From positions 133,891 to 197,890 of the forward strand of contig NZ_JBHRXZ010000012.1 in assembly GCF_042648805.1 (NCBI RefSeq): a stretch of DNA of 64,000 nt, in the 5' to 3' direction. This stretch comes from Azomonas tarimensis. GTDB taxonomy: Bacteria; Pseudomonadota; Gammaproteobacteria; Pseudomonadales; Pseudomonadaceae. Below the pieces are notes generated by a model. The model saw only the letters and a program-made list of their open reading frames with translations. It searched no databases and had not been told where the DNA came from. This document shows, piece after piece, positions 9,949-20,429 of this stretch (position 1 is its first letter; each line of letters begins with the position of its first letter). Both the position numbers and the translations under genes were made by a program.

Positions 9949-10130
9949 TCGGACGCTCCACTCGACTGATAGAATCTGCTGACGGTTCGCCAGTTCACTA
10001 GCGCTTAAAGGTTAGTGTAGAAAGCAATCGATGCAGTAAAGTGCCCTGCTTGGCCAAAGCGTCAGAAAATTGCGCCAGCGCGCCCTCGCCGCGAGAGGCG
10101 AGCGTCCCGAACTTCGCAAGAGTCGCAACG

Positions 10131-11090
<960 letters not shown>

Positions 11091-11093
11091 GCC

Positions 11094-12038
11094 ATGAGTC
11101 GCCAGGGCGCGGCACGCCCGACCGAGCCCGTATCCGGCGTGCATGTGCAGGTCGCCGAGCTGATCGAGATGCGCCAGCGCGCCCGCGAGCTGCCCTTGTT
11201 CTCGACCTTGCAGCGACGCAGCCCCTTGGTGGGCCTGCACCATTCGCGGCTACGCGGCCGCGGCGTCGACTTCGATCACGTCCGCGCCTACCAGCCAGGT
11301 GACGACGTGCGTAACATCGACTGGCGCGTCACCGCGCGCACCCAGGAGCCACACACCAAGCTCTACCACGAGGAGCGCGAGCGCCCCATCTACCTGCTGG
11401 TGGAACAGAGCCGGCGCCTCTTCTTTGGCAGCGGCAAAGGTTTCAAATCCCTGCTCGCGGCCCAGGCCGCGGCCCTGATCGGCTGGGTAGCGCTGGCGCA
11501 CAACGACCAGGTCGGTGGCCTGGTATTCGGCGACGATGGCTGTCAGGAGGTCAAACCCAGACGCAGCAAGCAAAGCCTGTTGCAGTTGCTTGACCGTCTG
11601 GCGCGGGCCAATCAGCAGCTGCATGCCGACCTCCAGTCCGATCCGGAGGACCTGGGACTGGCGTTACGCCGGACCCGCGAAGTCCTGCGTCCGGGCAGCC
11701 TGGCGGTCATTCTCTGCGACGAACGCGCCCTGACCGACACCGCCGAGAAACAATTGACCCTGCTTGGCCGACACATCGACCTGCTTCTGCTGCCACTTTC
11801 AGATCCGCTGGATCACGCGCTCCCCGACGCCGGACTGCTGCGTTTCGCCAGGGGAGGAGCCCGACTGGAGCTGGACACCCACGACCACAGCATTCGCCAC
11901 GCCTACGCCGAACAGGCCCGGCTGCGTCAGCTGCGCTGGCAGCAACTGGCACGACGCCTGCGTGCGCCCCTGCTGCCTTTGTCTACGGAACGGCCCGCCT
12001 TCGAGCAGTTGCGCGACCAACTGATCGGAGCAACATGA
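11094..12038 (+). CDS. DUF58 domain protein of the MoxR/Bat cluster
   Basis: A 314-residue protein with the DUF58 signature: GLHHSRLRGRGVDFDHVRAY followed by QPGDDVRNIDWRVTARTQEP. This is a VWA-related fold that nearly always sits beside MoxR ATPases. No signal peptide or clear membrane helix was seen. It starts 3 bases after moxR and overlaps the next start in ATGATG, so translation is coupled. From the family it probably works as an adaptor or substrate of the MoxR ATPase. The biochemical role is unknown. Confidence 0.9.
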   Translation: MSRQGAARPTEPVSGVHVQVAELIEMRQRARELPLFSTLQRRSPLVGLHHSRLRGRGVDFDHVRAYQPGDDVRNIDWRVTARTQEPHTKLYHEERERPIYLLVEQSRRLFFGSGKGFKSLLAAQAAALIGWVALAHNDQVGGLVFGDDGCQEVKPRRSKQSLLQLLDRLARANQQLHADLQSDPEDLGLALRRTREVLRPGSLAVILCDERALTDTAEKQLTLLGRHIDLLLLPLSDPLDHALPDAGLLRFARGGARLELDTHDHSIRHAYAEQARLRQLRWQQLARRLRAPLLPLSTERPAFEQLRDQLIGAT

Positions 12039-12532
12039 TGGACCCGCTGCAGCAGCTCGCCCCGCCCATCGCCCCGCCGCCGGTCGGTGCCTGGCCGCCA
12101 GCCCCCGGCTGGTGGATTCTTCTACTGATGTTGCCGCTGCTGGGCCTGCTATTGTGGCTGCTGCGTCGATGGTTCGCGCGGCGGCGGCCGAACGATCTTG
12201 CGGAAGCGACCGTCGATCCGCTTCGACAGGCTGCGCTGCTCGAACTTCAGCAAATGTCCAGGCCCGCCGACGGCGAACCGGCCAGTCTCTGGCTCCAGCA
12301 ACTCAATGCCTTGCTCAAACGCCTGTGCCGTACCCGCTACCCCGAAGAGCACCCGCACCGCCTGAGCGGCCGGGCCTGGCTGGCGTTTCTCGACAGCCGC
12401 TGCCCTGCAGCCGGGCTGACACGCTGGATGATTCTGGTCGAAGGCGCCTACCGCCCCGACTGCCGGCTCGACGACCAGGCGATCGAGGGATTGGAGCAGT
12501 CAGTCGGCGTCTGGATTCGCAAGCATGCTTGA
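12035..12532 (+). CDS. DUF4381 membrane protein of the Bat cluster
   Basis: A 165-residue protein with one membrane helix near residues 25-47 (WWILLLMLPLLGLLLWLLRR) after a Pro-rich N-terminus. A soluble helical part follows, containing LWLQQLNALLKRLCRTRYPE. This matches the DUF4381 family found between DUF58 and VWA genes in Pseudomonas MoxR operons. Its start overlaps the DUF58 stop by 4 bases and its stop overlaps the next start by 8 bases. It probably presents a cytoplasmic domain to the DUF58/MoxR pair; function is unknown. Confidence 0.85.
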   Translation: MMDPLQQLAPPIAPPPVGAWPPAPGWWILLLMLPLLGLLLWLLRRWFARRRPNDLAEATVDPLRQAALLELQQMSRPADGEPASLWLQQLNALLKRLCRTRYPEEHPHRLSGRAWLAFLDSRCPAAGLTRWMILVEGAYRPDCRLDDQAIEGLEQSVGVWIRKHA

Positions 12533-13535
12533 CCTCGCCTGGCCCTGGGTTTTCGCCCTGCTTCCGCTTCCCTGGGTTCTACGCGCCCTGCTTCCGCCTT
12601 CCGAAAGCAGCCAGGCGGCCCTCAAGGTCAGCTTCCTCGATGACCTGCAAATGCTCAACAGTCGCCGCCCGCGTATCGTCCTGCCGCGCTGGCGACAGCA
12701 GTTGCCGTACCTGGCGATCTGGCTGCTGCTGCTGCTGGCCGCCGCGCGGCCGCAGTGGCTGGGCGAACCGCTACCCCTGCCCAGCACGGGCCGGGACCTG
12801 ATGCTGGCGGTGGATATTTCCGGCTCCATGGATTACCCCGACATGCGCTGGCAGGGCATGGAAGTGACACGTCTGGAGATCGTCCAGCGGCTCTTTGGCG
12901 AGTTCGTCGAACAGCGGCACGGCGATCGAATCGGCCTTATCCTCTTTGGCAGCAAGGCTTACCTGCACGCCCCGCTGACCTTCGACCGGACCACCGTGCG
13001 CACCTGGCTGGAGGAGGCGGTGGTGGGCATCGCCGGAAGCAACACGGCGATTGGCGACGCCATCGGCCTGGCGGTCAAGCATTTACGCGAACGACCTGCG
13101 CAGAGCCGCGTACTGGTGCTTATCACTGACGGCGCCAACAACGGCGGGCAGATCGATCCGCAGGTAGCCGCTCGGCTGGCGGCAGACGAAAACCTGCGGA
13201 TCTACACCATAGGCATCGGCGCAGCACCGGATGCCAGCGGTGCCTCCTTGTTCGGCTTCGATCCGGCCCTGGACCTGGATGAGCCCAGCCTGCGCGCGAT
13301 CGCCGATCAGACCGGAGGCGAGTACTTCCACGGAGGCAGCAGCGAGCAGATCGAAGTCATCGGCACCACCCTCAACCGTCTCGAACCGGCGGCGCAGGAG
13401 CCCGCACAAAGCCGATTCGCTCAACCGCTGTACCCCTGGCCCCTCGGCACCGCGTTGCTCGCCAGCCTGATCCTCGCCCTGACCGCGGTCGATCCCGCCA
13501 GTCGCCCACGGTGGCGCCGGTTGGCACGCCCATGA
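12525..13535 (+). CDS. BatA-like VWA-domain membrane protein
   Basis: A 336-residue inner-membrane protein. N-terminal helices (WPWVFALLPLPWVLRALLPP; LPYLAIWLLLLLAAARP) are followed by a periplasmic von Willebrand A domain and a C-terminal helix (LGTALLASLILALTAV). The metal-ion-dependent adhesion site is intact: AVDISGSMDY near residue 96 and VLITDGANNGG near 200. In Bacteroides and Francisella, Bat proteins affect aerotolerance, oxidative stress and envelope integrity; that role is inferred here. The start overlaps the DUF4381 stop. Confidence 0.9.
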   Translation: MLDLAWPWVFALLPLPWVLRALLPPSESSQAALKVSFLDDLQMLNSRRPRIVLPRWRQQLPYLAIWLLLLLAAARPQWLGEPLPLPSTGRDLMLAVDISGSMDYPDMRWQGMEVTRLEIVQRLFGEFVEQRHGDRIGLILFGSKAYLHAPLTFDRTTVRTWLEEAVVGIAGSNTAIGDAIGLAVKHLRERPAQSRVLVLITDGANNGGQIDPQVAARLAADENLRIYTIGIGAAPDASGASLFGFDPALDLDEPSLRAIADQTGGEYFHGGSSEQIEVIGTTLNRLEPAAQEPAQSRFAQPLYPWPLGTALLASLILALTAVDPASRPRWRRLARP

Positions 13536-15184
13536 GCTGGCTGCACCTTTCACGGCCGTACTGGCTGGTCCTGCTGCCGCTCATGGCCTGGCTGCTCTGG
13601 CGGCTCTGGCATCACCAGCGCCGGGCCGGCCAGTGGCAAAAGCTGCTGCCCGCTCACCTTCATGCTCTGCTCTTGACCCGTGGCCGCCCGCGTCGCAGCA
13701 AATTGCCCTGGCTGCTGCTCGGGCTGGCCTGGCTGGTGGCGTTGCTGGCGCTGCTCGGCCCGGCCTGGGACCGGCTGGAACAACCGACCCACAGGCGAAT
13801 CGATCCTCTCGTGGTGCTGCTTGAGGTGACCCCGGCGATGCTCGCCGGCGACGTCACACCCAACCGCCTGGAGATGGGCAAACGCAAACTGCTCGATTAC
13901 CTGGAAACTCGCCGCGACGCGCAGACCGCCGTCATCGTCTATGCCGGCAGCGCGCATACGCTCGTTCCCCTCTCGGACGACCTCGCCACCATCCGCAACC
14001 TGCTGGGTGCCGTGGATCCCTCGATCATGCCCGTATCGGGCCAGCGCGCCGATCTGGCCGTCAGCGAGGCCCTTGAGCTGCTGGCACAAGGCGGGCTCGG
14101 CAGAGGCCGCCTGCTGCTCATCGGCAGTGGCCTGAGCCCGGAAGAGCGCAGCAGCATCGCTAGACAGCTCCGTCGTTCGGGCGATTCGCTGTCGATCCTC
14201 GGCGTGGGTACCTCGCGCGGGGCGCCGATCATGAGTCCGGACGGTAGCTTCCTCAAGGATCCGCAGGGCGCCATCCTGCTCCCGAGGCTTGATCGCCCGG
14301 CCCTTGCCGAAGCCGCCGCGGAATTTGGCGGCAGCTATCAGACGGCACGACTTGGAGACGAGGACCTCGCCGCGCTGGGTCTGCTGCAGAGGCAGGGCAG
14401 CTGGGAACAGGAACCCGAACAGATACCCCTCGCGGCCTGGCGGGACCGGGGCCATTGGCTGCTGCTGCCACTGTTGATCATCGCCGCCCTTGCCGGTCGG
14501 CGGGGCTGGCTATTCTGCATGGCGCTGATGATCTTGCCCACTCAGCAAGGCCATGCCCTGGAATGGCAGGACCTTTGGCTGACGCCCGACCAGCAGGGCC
14601 AGCGACTCTATCGGGCAGAGCGCTTCGATGAAGCGAGCAGCCGCTTTCGCGACAGGCCCTGGCAGGCCATGGCTGCTTATCAGGCCGGCGACTACCATGC
14701 CGCGGCAGAGCGCTTCGGCGAAATCGACAGCCCGACAGCCCACTACAACCGGGGCAATGCCCTGGCGCTGGCGGAGCAACTTGAAGCGGCCCTAGAAGCC
14801 TATGACCAGGCACTCCACCTCGACCCCGGCCTGGAACAGGCCCGGCACAACCGTGCCCTGGTCGAGCAATGGCTGCGCCAGCAGCAGGAACAGGAGCAGC
14901 AAGCGCGGCAGGAGGCCACCGACGACGAAAGCGCAAAGCCTGCATCGGATGCCGGGCAGTCCCGCAACGCTGACGACATGGCGGCGAGCGAGCCCGCCCA
15001 GGAGCCGGGGGCTGACCCTGGCGCTCAGCCGAGCGAGCCGTCCCAGGTGACCCAGCCGCACCCCACCGAACTGGAAGCCAGGCAGGAGGCCGAACAGTGG
15101 CTGCGCCGTATCCCCGACGACCCCAGCGAACTGCTGCGGCAGAAATTTCTACTGGAACAGCGAAGGCGCCAGGGAGGCGTATGA
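13532..15184 (+). CDS. BatB/BatC-like VWA plus TPR membrane protein
   Basis: A 550-residue fusion of a BatB-type VWA domain with BatC-type TPR repeats. Two N-terminal membrane helices precede the VWA domain. Its metal site is degenerate: LLEVTPAMLAGD replaces the DxSxS pattern. A helix near residue 310-335 is followed by TPR-type repeats (HYNRGNALALAEQLEAALEA) and a Gln/Glu-rich charged tail. I chose ATG at 13532 (MSWLHLSRPYW), which overlaps the previous stop as ATGA, over an upstream in-frame ATG at 13511. It is coupled to batD by another ATGA overlap. Confidence 0.88.
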   Translation: MSWLHLSRPYWLVLLPLMAWLLWRLWHHQRRAGQWQKLLPAHLHALLLTRGRPRRSKLPWLLLGLAWLVALLALLGPAWDRLEQPTHRRIDPLVVLLEVTPAMLAGDVTPNRLEMGKRKLLDYLETRRDAQTAVIVYAGSAHTLVPLSDDLATIRNLLGAVDPSIMPVSGQRADLAVSEALELLAQGGLGRGRLLLIGSGLSPEERSSIARQLRRSGDSLSILGVGTSRGAPIMSPDGSFLKDPQGAILLPRLDRPALAEAAAEFGGSYQTARLGDEDLAALGLLQRQGSWEQEPEQIPLAAWRDRGHWLLLPLLIIAALAGRRGWLFCMALMILPTQQGHALEWQDLWLTPDQQGQRLYRAERFDEASSRFRDRPWQAMAAYQAGDYHAAAERFGEIDSPTAHYNRGNALALAEQLEAALEAYDQALHLDPGLEQARHNRALVEQWLRQQQEQEQQARQEATDDESAKPASDAGQSRNADDMAASEPAQEPGADPGAQPSEPSQVTQPHPTELEARQEAEQWLRRIPDDPSELLRQKFLLEQRRRQGGV

Positions 15185-16791
15185 TGATTCGAGCGATGCT
15201 CGCCATCTGGTTGACTCTCGTCGCGATGCACAGCGGCGCTGTCGGCCTCACCGCGAAAGTCGACAGACACCGGCTCGCCCTCGACGAAACCCTGGTGTTG
15301 ACGCTGGAGGCGTCCGACCCGACCCATTTCGGCACGCCCGATCTGCGCCCGCTGGAGGCGAGGTTCGTGGTTGCCTCACCGCGCCGCCTCGAATCCCTGC
15401 CGGCCGGAAGCGCATGGCAGATCACCCTGCAACCGCGGTACATCGGTGATCAGCAGATACCATCGTTGCAACTGGGCGAATGGCGCAGCGAACCGGTCAA
15501 CCTGACCGTGCTGGACCGAGCGGAGCAGGCGTCCGCACAGCTGGCGCCGATCTTCATCGACGCCAGTCTCGAGCAGGACAGCGTTTATGTGCAGGCGCAG
15601 GCCGTGCTGACGCTGCGCATCTACCACTCCGTCTCGCTGTACGACGACAGTACCCTCTCGCCCCTGCAAATGCCGGATGCGCACGTCGAACGTATCGGTG
15701 ACTTTCGCACCTATGAACGCACCCTCGGGGGCGTTCGCCACGGGGTCATCGAGGTGCGCTACGCGATCTTTCCCCAGCGCAGCGGCGAGCTGACCATACC
15801 GAGCCAGGTATTCAGCGCGACGACGGCGGCCACGGGCAGCAACGGCTCGATCTACGACATCCGTCCTGGACGCTCGACCCAGGTAAAATCACCCAGCATT
15901 CCGCTGATCGTCAGGCCCCAGCCGCCCGAATATCCAGCCGATGCGCCCTGGCTACCCGCCAGGCGTATCACCCTCAGCGAAGTCTGGAGCGCGCCGGAAG
16001 ACGACATCCGGGTGGGAGATTCGGTGACTCGCAGCCTGATGATCGCCGCCGAGGGCCTGACCGCCGCTCAGCTGCCCCCGTTGCCCGCCAGCTCCCCGCC
16101 TGACCTGCGCCGTTATCCAGACCAACCCACGCTGGGCCACGGCGTCGACGACGGCGGCATCCTCGGCAGCCGCGAACAGCGCGAAGCCTTGGTACCCGGA
16201 GCCGCCGGTGAATTCGAGATCGCCGGTACCGAGCTGTTCTGGTGGAATACGCTCGAGGACCGGCTCGAAGTAGCCAACCTCCCCGCCCGGACATTCAAGG
16301 TGGAGAGCAACCCTGAACTGGTCGAGCCGCCAGTCGTCGTAGTGTCGTCCGCAACGGAGACCGCACCAGCGGCGCCCGCCTGGCCCTGGCAATTGAGCAC
16401 CCTGGTGCTGGCGTTCACCACGCTGGCGGGTTTCGGACTCTGGTGGCGCGCCCGCCAGCGCCCGGCAGTGCAGCGCACGCAGACCGCAGGACCCAGCACC
16501 CGCAGCCTCCTGGACGACCTCCGCCGCGCCTGCGTGGCAGACGACACCCAGGGCACCCGGCAAGCCTTGGACGCCTGGGCCAGACAACAACCGGAAACCC
16601 TGTCCGAAATGGCCGCTCGCCATGCTCCGCTGTCCGAGGCCCTGGATGAGTTGAACAGTGCGCTATACAGCGAAAGCGGCGACAGGTGGCAAGGGCAGGC
16701 ATTGTGGCAAGCGGTCAGTGAACTACCCGCATGCCACCCGGCGCCCCCGCAGGCCGACACCGGCACCCTGCCGCCGCTCTATCCTCGCTGA
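15181..16791 (+). CDS. BatD family protein
   Basis: A 536-residue protein closing the Bat operon. It has an N-terminal signal peptide (MMIRAMLAIWLTLVAMHSGA, cleavage probably after AVG or nearby). A long periplasmic beta-rich region follows, with BatD-type repeats (VDRHRLALDETLVLTLEASD). One membrane helix lies near residues 400-420 (LSTLVLAFTTLAGFGLWW), then a cytoplasmic tail. Start ATG overlaps the preceding stop as ATGA; a second ATG follows directly. It is likely a periplasmic scaffold for the BatA and BatB VWA domains (inference from conserved association). Confidence 0.88.
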   Translation: MMIRAMLAIWLTLVAMHSGAVGLTAKVDRHRLALDETLVLTLEASDPTHFGTPDLRPLEARFVVASPRRLESLPAGSAWQITLQPRYIGDQQIPSLQLGEWRSEPVNLTVLDRAEQASAQLAPIFIDASLEQDSVYVQAQAVLTLRIYHSVSLYDDSTLSPLQMPDAHVERIGDFRTYERTLGGVRHGVIEVRYAIFPQRSGELTIPSQVFSATTAATGSNGSIYDIRPGRSTQVKSPSIPLIVRPQPPEYPADAPWLPARRITLSEVWSAPEDDIRVGDSVTRSLMIAAEGLTAAQLPPLPASSPPDLRRYPDQPTLGHGVDDGGILGSREQREALVPGAAGEFEIAGTELFWWNTLEDRLEVANLPARTFKVESNPELVEPPVVVVSSATETAPAAPAWPWQLSTLVLAFTTLAGFGLWWRARQRPAVQRTQTAGPSTRSLLDDLRRACVADDTQGTRQALDAWARQQPETLSEMAARHAPLSEALDELNSALYSESGDRWQGQALWQAVSELPACHPAPPQADTGTLPPLYPR

Positions 16792-16811
16792 GCCGCAGGC
16801 GGGGCTCAGCG
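16786..16811 (+). terminator. Hairpin at end of the Bat operon
   Basis: The inverted repeat CGCTGAGCC / GGCTCAGCG (9 bp, 8-base loop) overlaps the BatD stop codon. No T-tract follows, so it may be an intrinsic terminator of reduced strength or an RNA 3' stabiliser. Confidence 0.45.
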
Positions 16812-16827
16812 ACAAAAGGTGCCGGCA

Positions 16828-16847
16828 GAGCCAGACGCGTCTGGCTC
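16828..16847. terminator. Perfect 20-base palindrome at the pepN stop
   Basis: GAGCCAGACG followed directly by its reverse complement CGTCTGGCTC covers the last codons of pepN and its downstream flank. It is either a hairpin ending pepN (with the Bat hairpin on the other side) or a protein-binding palindrome. The convergent location favours transcription termination. Confidence 0.4.
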
Positions 16848-19506
16848 AAGCCAGGCTCTTGCTGACCACCTCGAACACATCGCTGGATAATTCGCCAGAC
16901 GCCAGCACCCTTTCCAGCTCACCGCGCATCAGCGCCTGGCGCGCGTCGTCGTATTTGCGCCAGCGCGTCAGGGGAGTCAGCAGCCTGGAGGCTATCTGAG
17001 GGTTGAGGGCGTTGAGCATGATGATCTGGTCAGCCAGAAAGCGATAGCCCGAGCCGTCAAGCGCGTGGAAGTTGACGTGATTCTGGTTGGCGAAGGCGCC
17101 GATTACTGCGCGTACCTTGTTGGGGTTCTTGATGGTGAAGGCAGCATGTCGCATCAGATGATGCACGCGCTCGAGCCCCCCCGGCATGGCGCTGCCAGCC
17201 TGAACGCTGAACCACTGATCCATTACCAGTGGATCATCCTTGAAGGCCTCGGCGAAGGTTGCCAGCGCTGCGCTGCGCTCAGCCTCGAACGGCGAGTTGA
17301 CCATGACCGCCATGGCGGTGAGTCGCTCGGTCATGTTGTCGGCCGTTTCGAACTGTTCCTGGCAGGCGGCGAGCACCTCCCGCCGTTCGCTGAGCATCAG
17401 GTAGGACAGGGCAATGTTCTGCAGCGCCCGTCGCGCAAAATGTTCGGACTGCGCCACGTAAGGCGTTTGGCGCGATAGCTCGCGGTTGGCCTGATAGCGC
17501 CTCCAGAGCGGCTCGAACAGGGCCTCGGCGATGCAGCGGCGGGCATGTTCGCGGGCGGCGTGAATGGCGTCCACATCGGCCACCTCGCTGATTTCGATCA
17601 GGTAGGCTTCGCCGGGCAGCGAGAGCATCTCGGCGACCATCGCCTGATCCAGCCTGTCGTTGTCCAGCACGCTACCCAGCGCACTTATCAGCCGCTGATC
17701 GACGCTCATGGCCTCGCCTCGCTGCTGCTGGTCGATCAGCTCGCGCAGGACCTGGACGGATAATTGCTGACCGGCCTCCCAGCGATTGAAACCGTCGCTG
17801 TCGTGCTGCATCAGATACATCAGCTGGTCTCGGCTGTATGGAAAGTCCAGCTTGACCGGCGCTGAGAAGCCCCGCAGGAGCGATGGCAGTGGCTGCTCGG
17901 GAGTATCGACAAAGGTGAAGCATTGCTCTGCGTCGGTCACCGAGATTACCCGGTCGGTCCCCACTGCAGCCCCCTCGCCGACCAGGCGCAAGGGGATTTC
18001 CCGGCCCTGGCTGTCCAGCAATCCCAGTTTGACCGGGATCACGAAGGGCAGTTTTTCCGCCTGCCCGGGCGTGGGCGGACAACTCTGGCGGAAGGTGAGG
18101 CTGTAGCGCTGCGTTGACGGATCATACGCTTCGCTGACGGCCAGCCGCGGAGTACCTGCCTGGCTGTACCAGCGCTTGAACTGCTGGAGGTCCGCCCCGG
18201 TGGCATCTTCCATCGCCTTGACGAAGTCGTCGCAGGTCACCGCCTGGCCGTCGTGGCGTTCGAAGTAGAGGTCCGAACCTTTGCGGAAGCCCTCCTCCCC
18301 CAGCAGCGTCTGGATCATCCGCACCACTTCGGCACCCTTCTCGTACACGGTCAGGGTGTAGAAATTGGAGATCTCGATGAAGGAATCGGGACGCACCGGA
18401 TGCGCCATGGGTCCGGCGTCCTCGGCGAACTGGTGGGTGCGCAGATAGGCAACGTCCTCGATGCGCTTGACCGTCGCCGAGTTCATGTCCGATGAAAACC
18501 CGGCGTCGCGAAACACAGTGAAACCTTCCTTGAGCGACAGTTGGAACCAGTCGCGGCAGGTGACCCGGTTCCCGGACCAATTGTGGAAGTATTCGTGGGC
18601 GACGATGGCCTCGACCCGCTGGTGCGCGGCGTCGGTAGCTGTCTCGGCGCGCGCCAGGACCGCACTGGAGTTGAAGATGTTGAGCCCCTTGTTCTCCATG
18701 GCGCCCATGTTGAAGTCATTGACCGCGACGATCATGAAGATGTCGAGATCGTATTCGCGCCCGTAAACCTGCTCGTCCCAGCGCATCGACCGCTTTAGGC
18801 TGTCCATGGCATGCTGGCATTTGTCGATGTTTTCCGGCTCGACATAGATACGCAGGGCCACTTCGCGACCGCTCATGGTGGTGAAGCTGTCCTCGACGCA
18901 CCAGAGGTCGCCAGCCACGAGGGCGAAAAGATACGCCGGCTTCTTGAACGGATCTTCCCAGGTAGCCCAGTGGCGACCATCGTCCTCGCTACCGCTGGCC
19001 ACCGGATTGCCGTTGGAGAGCAGGATGGGGTACCGCTGCTGGTCGGCCTTCACCGTGGTGGTGAAACTGCTCATCACATCGGGGCGGTCCAGGTAATAGG
19101 TGATCTTGCGAAACCCTTCAGCCTCGCATTGGGTGCAGAACATCTTGCCGGACTTGTACAGGCCTTCCAGCGCGGTGTTGGTTTCCGGGTGAATGCACAC
19201 CGTGCTCTCGAGTACAAAGGATGCTGCGTCAGGCTGCAGGCTCAGGCTGTTTTCATCGATCTGGTAATCACCAAGACCCAGCGGCCGTCCATCCAGGGAA
19301 AGGGACAGCAGCTCGAGTTCCTGGCCATGCAGCAGCAACGGCGGCAAGGCACTGCTGGCGGCCGCGTCGTTGCGCTGCATCGCCAGCCGCGCATGGACCA
19401 GCGTGCGGTCTTCGTACAGTTCGAAGGTCAGATGGGTTTCATCGATCAGATAGTCAGGCGCCTGATAATCCTTGAGATGGATGACTTTCGGTTGTTCTGT
19501 ACGCAT
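16846..19506 (-). CDS. pepN: Aminopeptidase N (M1 metallopeptidase)
   Basis: Zinc aminopeptidase removing N-terminal residues from peptides in the cytoplasm. At 886 residues it matches the gammaproteobacterial PepN length. The substrate-binding motif GAMENKGLNIF lies near residue 267. The zinc site VAHEYFHNWSGN (HEXXH) lies near 300, with the downstream glutamate in LKEGFTVFRD. I chose ATG at 19506 (MRTEQPKVIHLKDYQAPDYL); an in-frame upstream ATG at 19560 adds residues not expected in the family. It is transcribed leftward, next to the DUF2797 gene, and probably belongs to the same leftward run. Confidence 0.96.
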   Translation of the reverse strand: MRTEQPKVIHLKDYQAPDYLIDETHLTFELYEDRTLVHARLAMQRNDAAASSALPPLLLHGQELELLSLSLDGRPLGLGDYQIDENSLSLQPDAASFVLESTVCIHPETNTALEGLYKSGKMFCTQCEAEGFRKITYYLDRPDVMSSFTTTVKADQQRYPILLSNGNPVASGSEDDGRHWATWEDPFKKPAYLFALVAGDLWCVEDSFTTMSGREVALRIYVEPENIDKCQHAMDSLKRSMRWDEQVYGREYDLDIFMIVAVNDFNMGAMENKGLNIFNSSAVLARAETATDAAHQRVEAIVAHEYFHNWSGNRVTCRDWFQLSLKEGFTVFRDAGFSSDMNSATVKRIEDVAYLRTHQFAEDAGPMAHPVRPDSFIEISNFYTLTVYEKGAEVVRMIQTLLGEEGFRKGSDLYFERHDGQAVTCDDFVKAMEDATGADLQQFKRWYSQAGTPRLAVSEAYDPSTQRYSLTFRQSCPPTPGQAEKLPFVIPVKLGLLDSQGREIPLRLVGEGAAVGTDRVISVTDAEQCFTFVDTPEQPLPSLLRGFSAPVKLDFPYSRDQLMYLMQHDSDGFNRWEAGQQLSVQVLRELIDQQQRGEAMSVDQRLISALGSVLDNDRLDQAMVAEMLSLPGEAYLIEISEVADVDAIHAAREHARRCIAEALFEPLWRRYQANRELSRQTPYVAQSEHFARRALQNIALSYLMLSERREVLAACQEQFETADNMTERLTAMAVMVNSPFEAERSAALATFAEAFKDDPLVMDQWFSVQAGSAMPGGLERVHHLMRHAAFTIKNPNKVRAVIGAFANQNHVNFHALDGSGYRFLADQIIMLNALNPQIASRLLTPLTRWRKYDDARQALMRGELERVLASGELSSDVFEVVSKSLA

Positions 19507-19595
19507 CGGAGAACCCTTGTCTTGAACGGCAAGCCCCAAGCTTCCTGCCGCCGGCGACAAGTTGCAAGCCTGGAGCGGCCATTCAGGGGAACGCC

Positions 19596-20429
19596 TCAGG
19601 CGTGGCCGCTGGCGACGACCTGGTAGGAGCTGAATTTGCGGATGTTGATCACGCCAGTATCGAGGATAAGGTATTGGCCCTTGATGCCGAGCAAAGTGCC
19701 TTCCACCTGTGGGGTTTTCTCGAAGTCCAGGCTGAGCACCTTGCTCGGGTAGCTCAGCACCGGATAGCGGATATCGAGCACGCTCGCTTCGCTCAGCGGC
19801 TGGATCGCCTGCAGGCCGAAACGCTGCTGCAACGCCAGGATGCCTTCGGCACAGACGTCGAGCAGCCGATCACGGGCCTCGATGAGATCGACCGGCGCGG
19901 CGTCGCCCTTGAGCAGGGCACGCCAGTTGGTGCGATCACCTACCTGGTTGCGCAGAAGGTCTTCGACGAGACCCGACTGCTGACGGGTCGCCACGCGCAA
20001 AATCGGCAATCCCTGGGTCGCGCCCTGATCGAGCCAGCGGGTCGGCAGCTGGGTCGCGCGGGTGATGCCAACCTTCAACCCGGACGAGTTGGCGAGGTAC
20101 ACCACGTGATCGGTCATGCAGAACTGCTCCCCCCATGCCGAGTCGCGGCAGGTGCCGAGCTCATGATGGCAGCGCTCCGGACTCATGATGCAGATGTCGC
20201 ACTCGGGCAGCTTGCTGAAGCAGGGGTAACAGTAGCCCTGGCTGAAGCTCTTGCGCGTCTTGCGACCGCAATGGCTGCAGTGGATCGCCCCTTGATACTC
20301 GAGCCGGATCGACTGGCCAAGCAGCGGATTGACCGCCACCTCACCATCCCCCAGGGGCAATCCATACTGTACGGTCTCGCCAAGGCGAGTCGTCATCTTG
20401 CGCAGACCGCCGCGTCCCAATTCGATCAT
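19596..20429 (-). CDS. DUF2797 family protein with cysteine-rich zinc motif
   Basis: A 277-residue protein of the DUF2797 family, function unknown. Two Cys/His clusters suggest zinc binding: HCSHCGRKTRKSFSQGYCYP with PCF, then CDICIMSPERCHHELGTC. A GIY-like stretch, YLANSSGLKVGITRATQLPT, follows near residue 110. That VYLA..GLKVGIT pattern is reminiscent of GIY-YIG nuclease folds (weak inference). I chose ATG at 20429 because it overlaps the upstream gene stop (TGATG), which couples translation. The longer frame to 20885 runs through the real upstream gene in another frame. Confidence 0.85.
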   Translation of the reverse strand: MIELGRGGLRKMTTRLGETVQYGLPLGDGEVAVNPLLGQSIRLEYQGAIHCSHCGRKTRKSFSQGYCYPCFSKLPECDICIMSPERCHHELGTCRDSAWGEQFCMTDHVVYLANSSGLKVGITRATQLPTRWLDQGATQGLPILRVATRQQSGLVEDLLRNQVGDRTNWRALLKGDAAPVDLIEARDRLLDVCAEGILALQQRFGLQAIQPLSEASVLDIRYPVLSYPSKVLSLDFEKTPQVEGTLLGIKGQYLILDTGVINIRKFSSYQVVASGHA

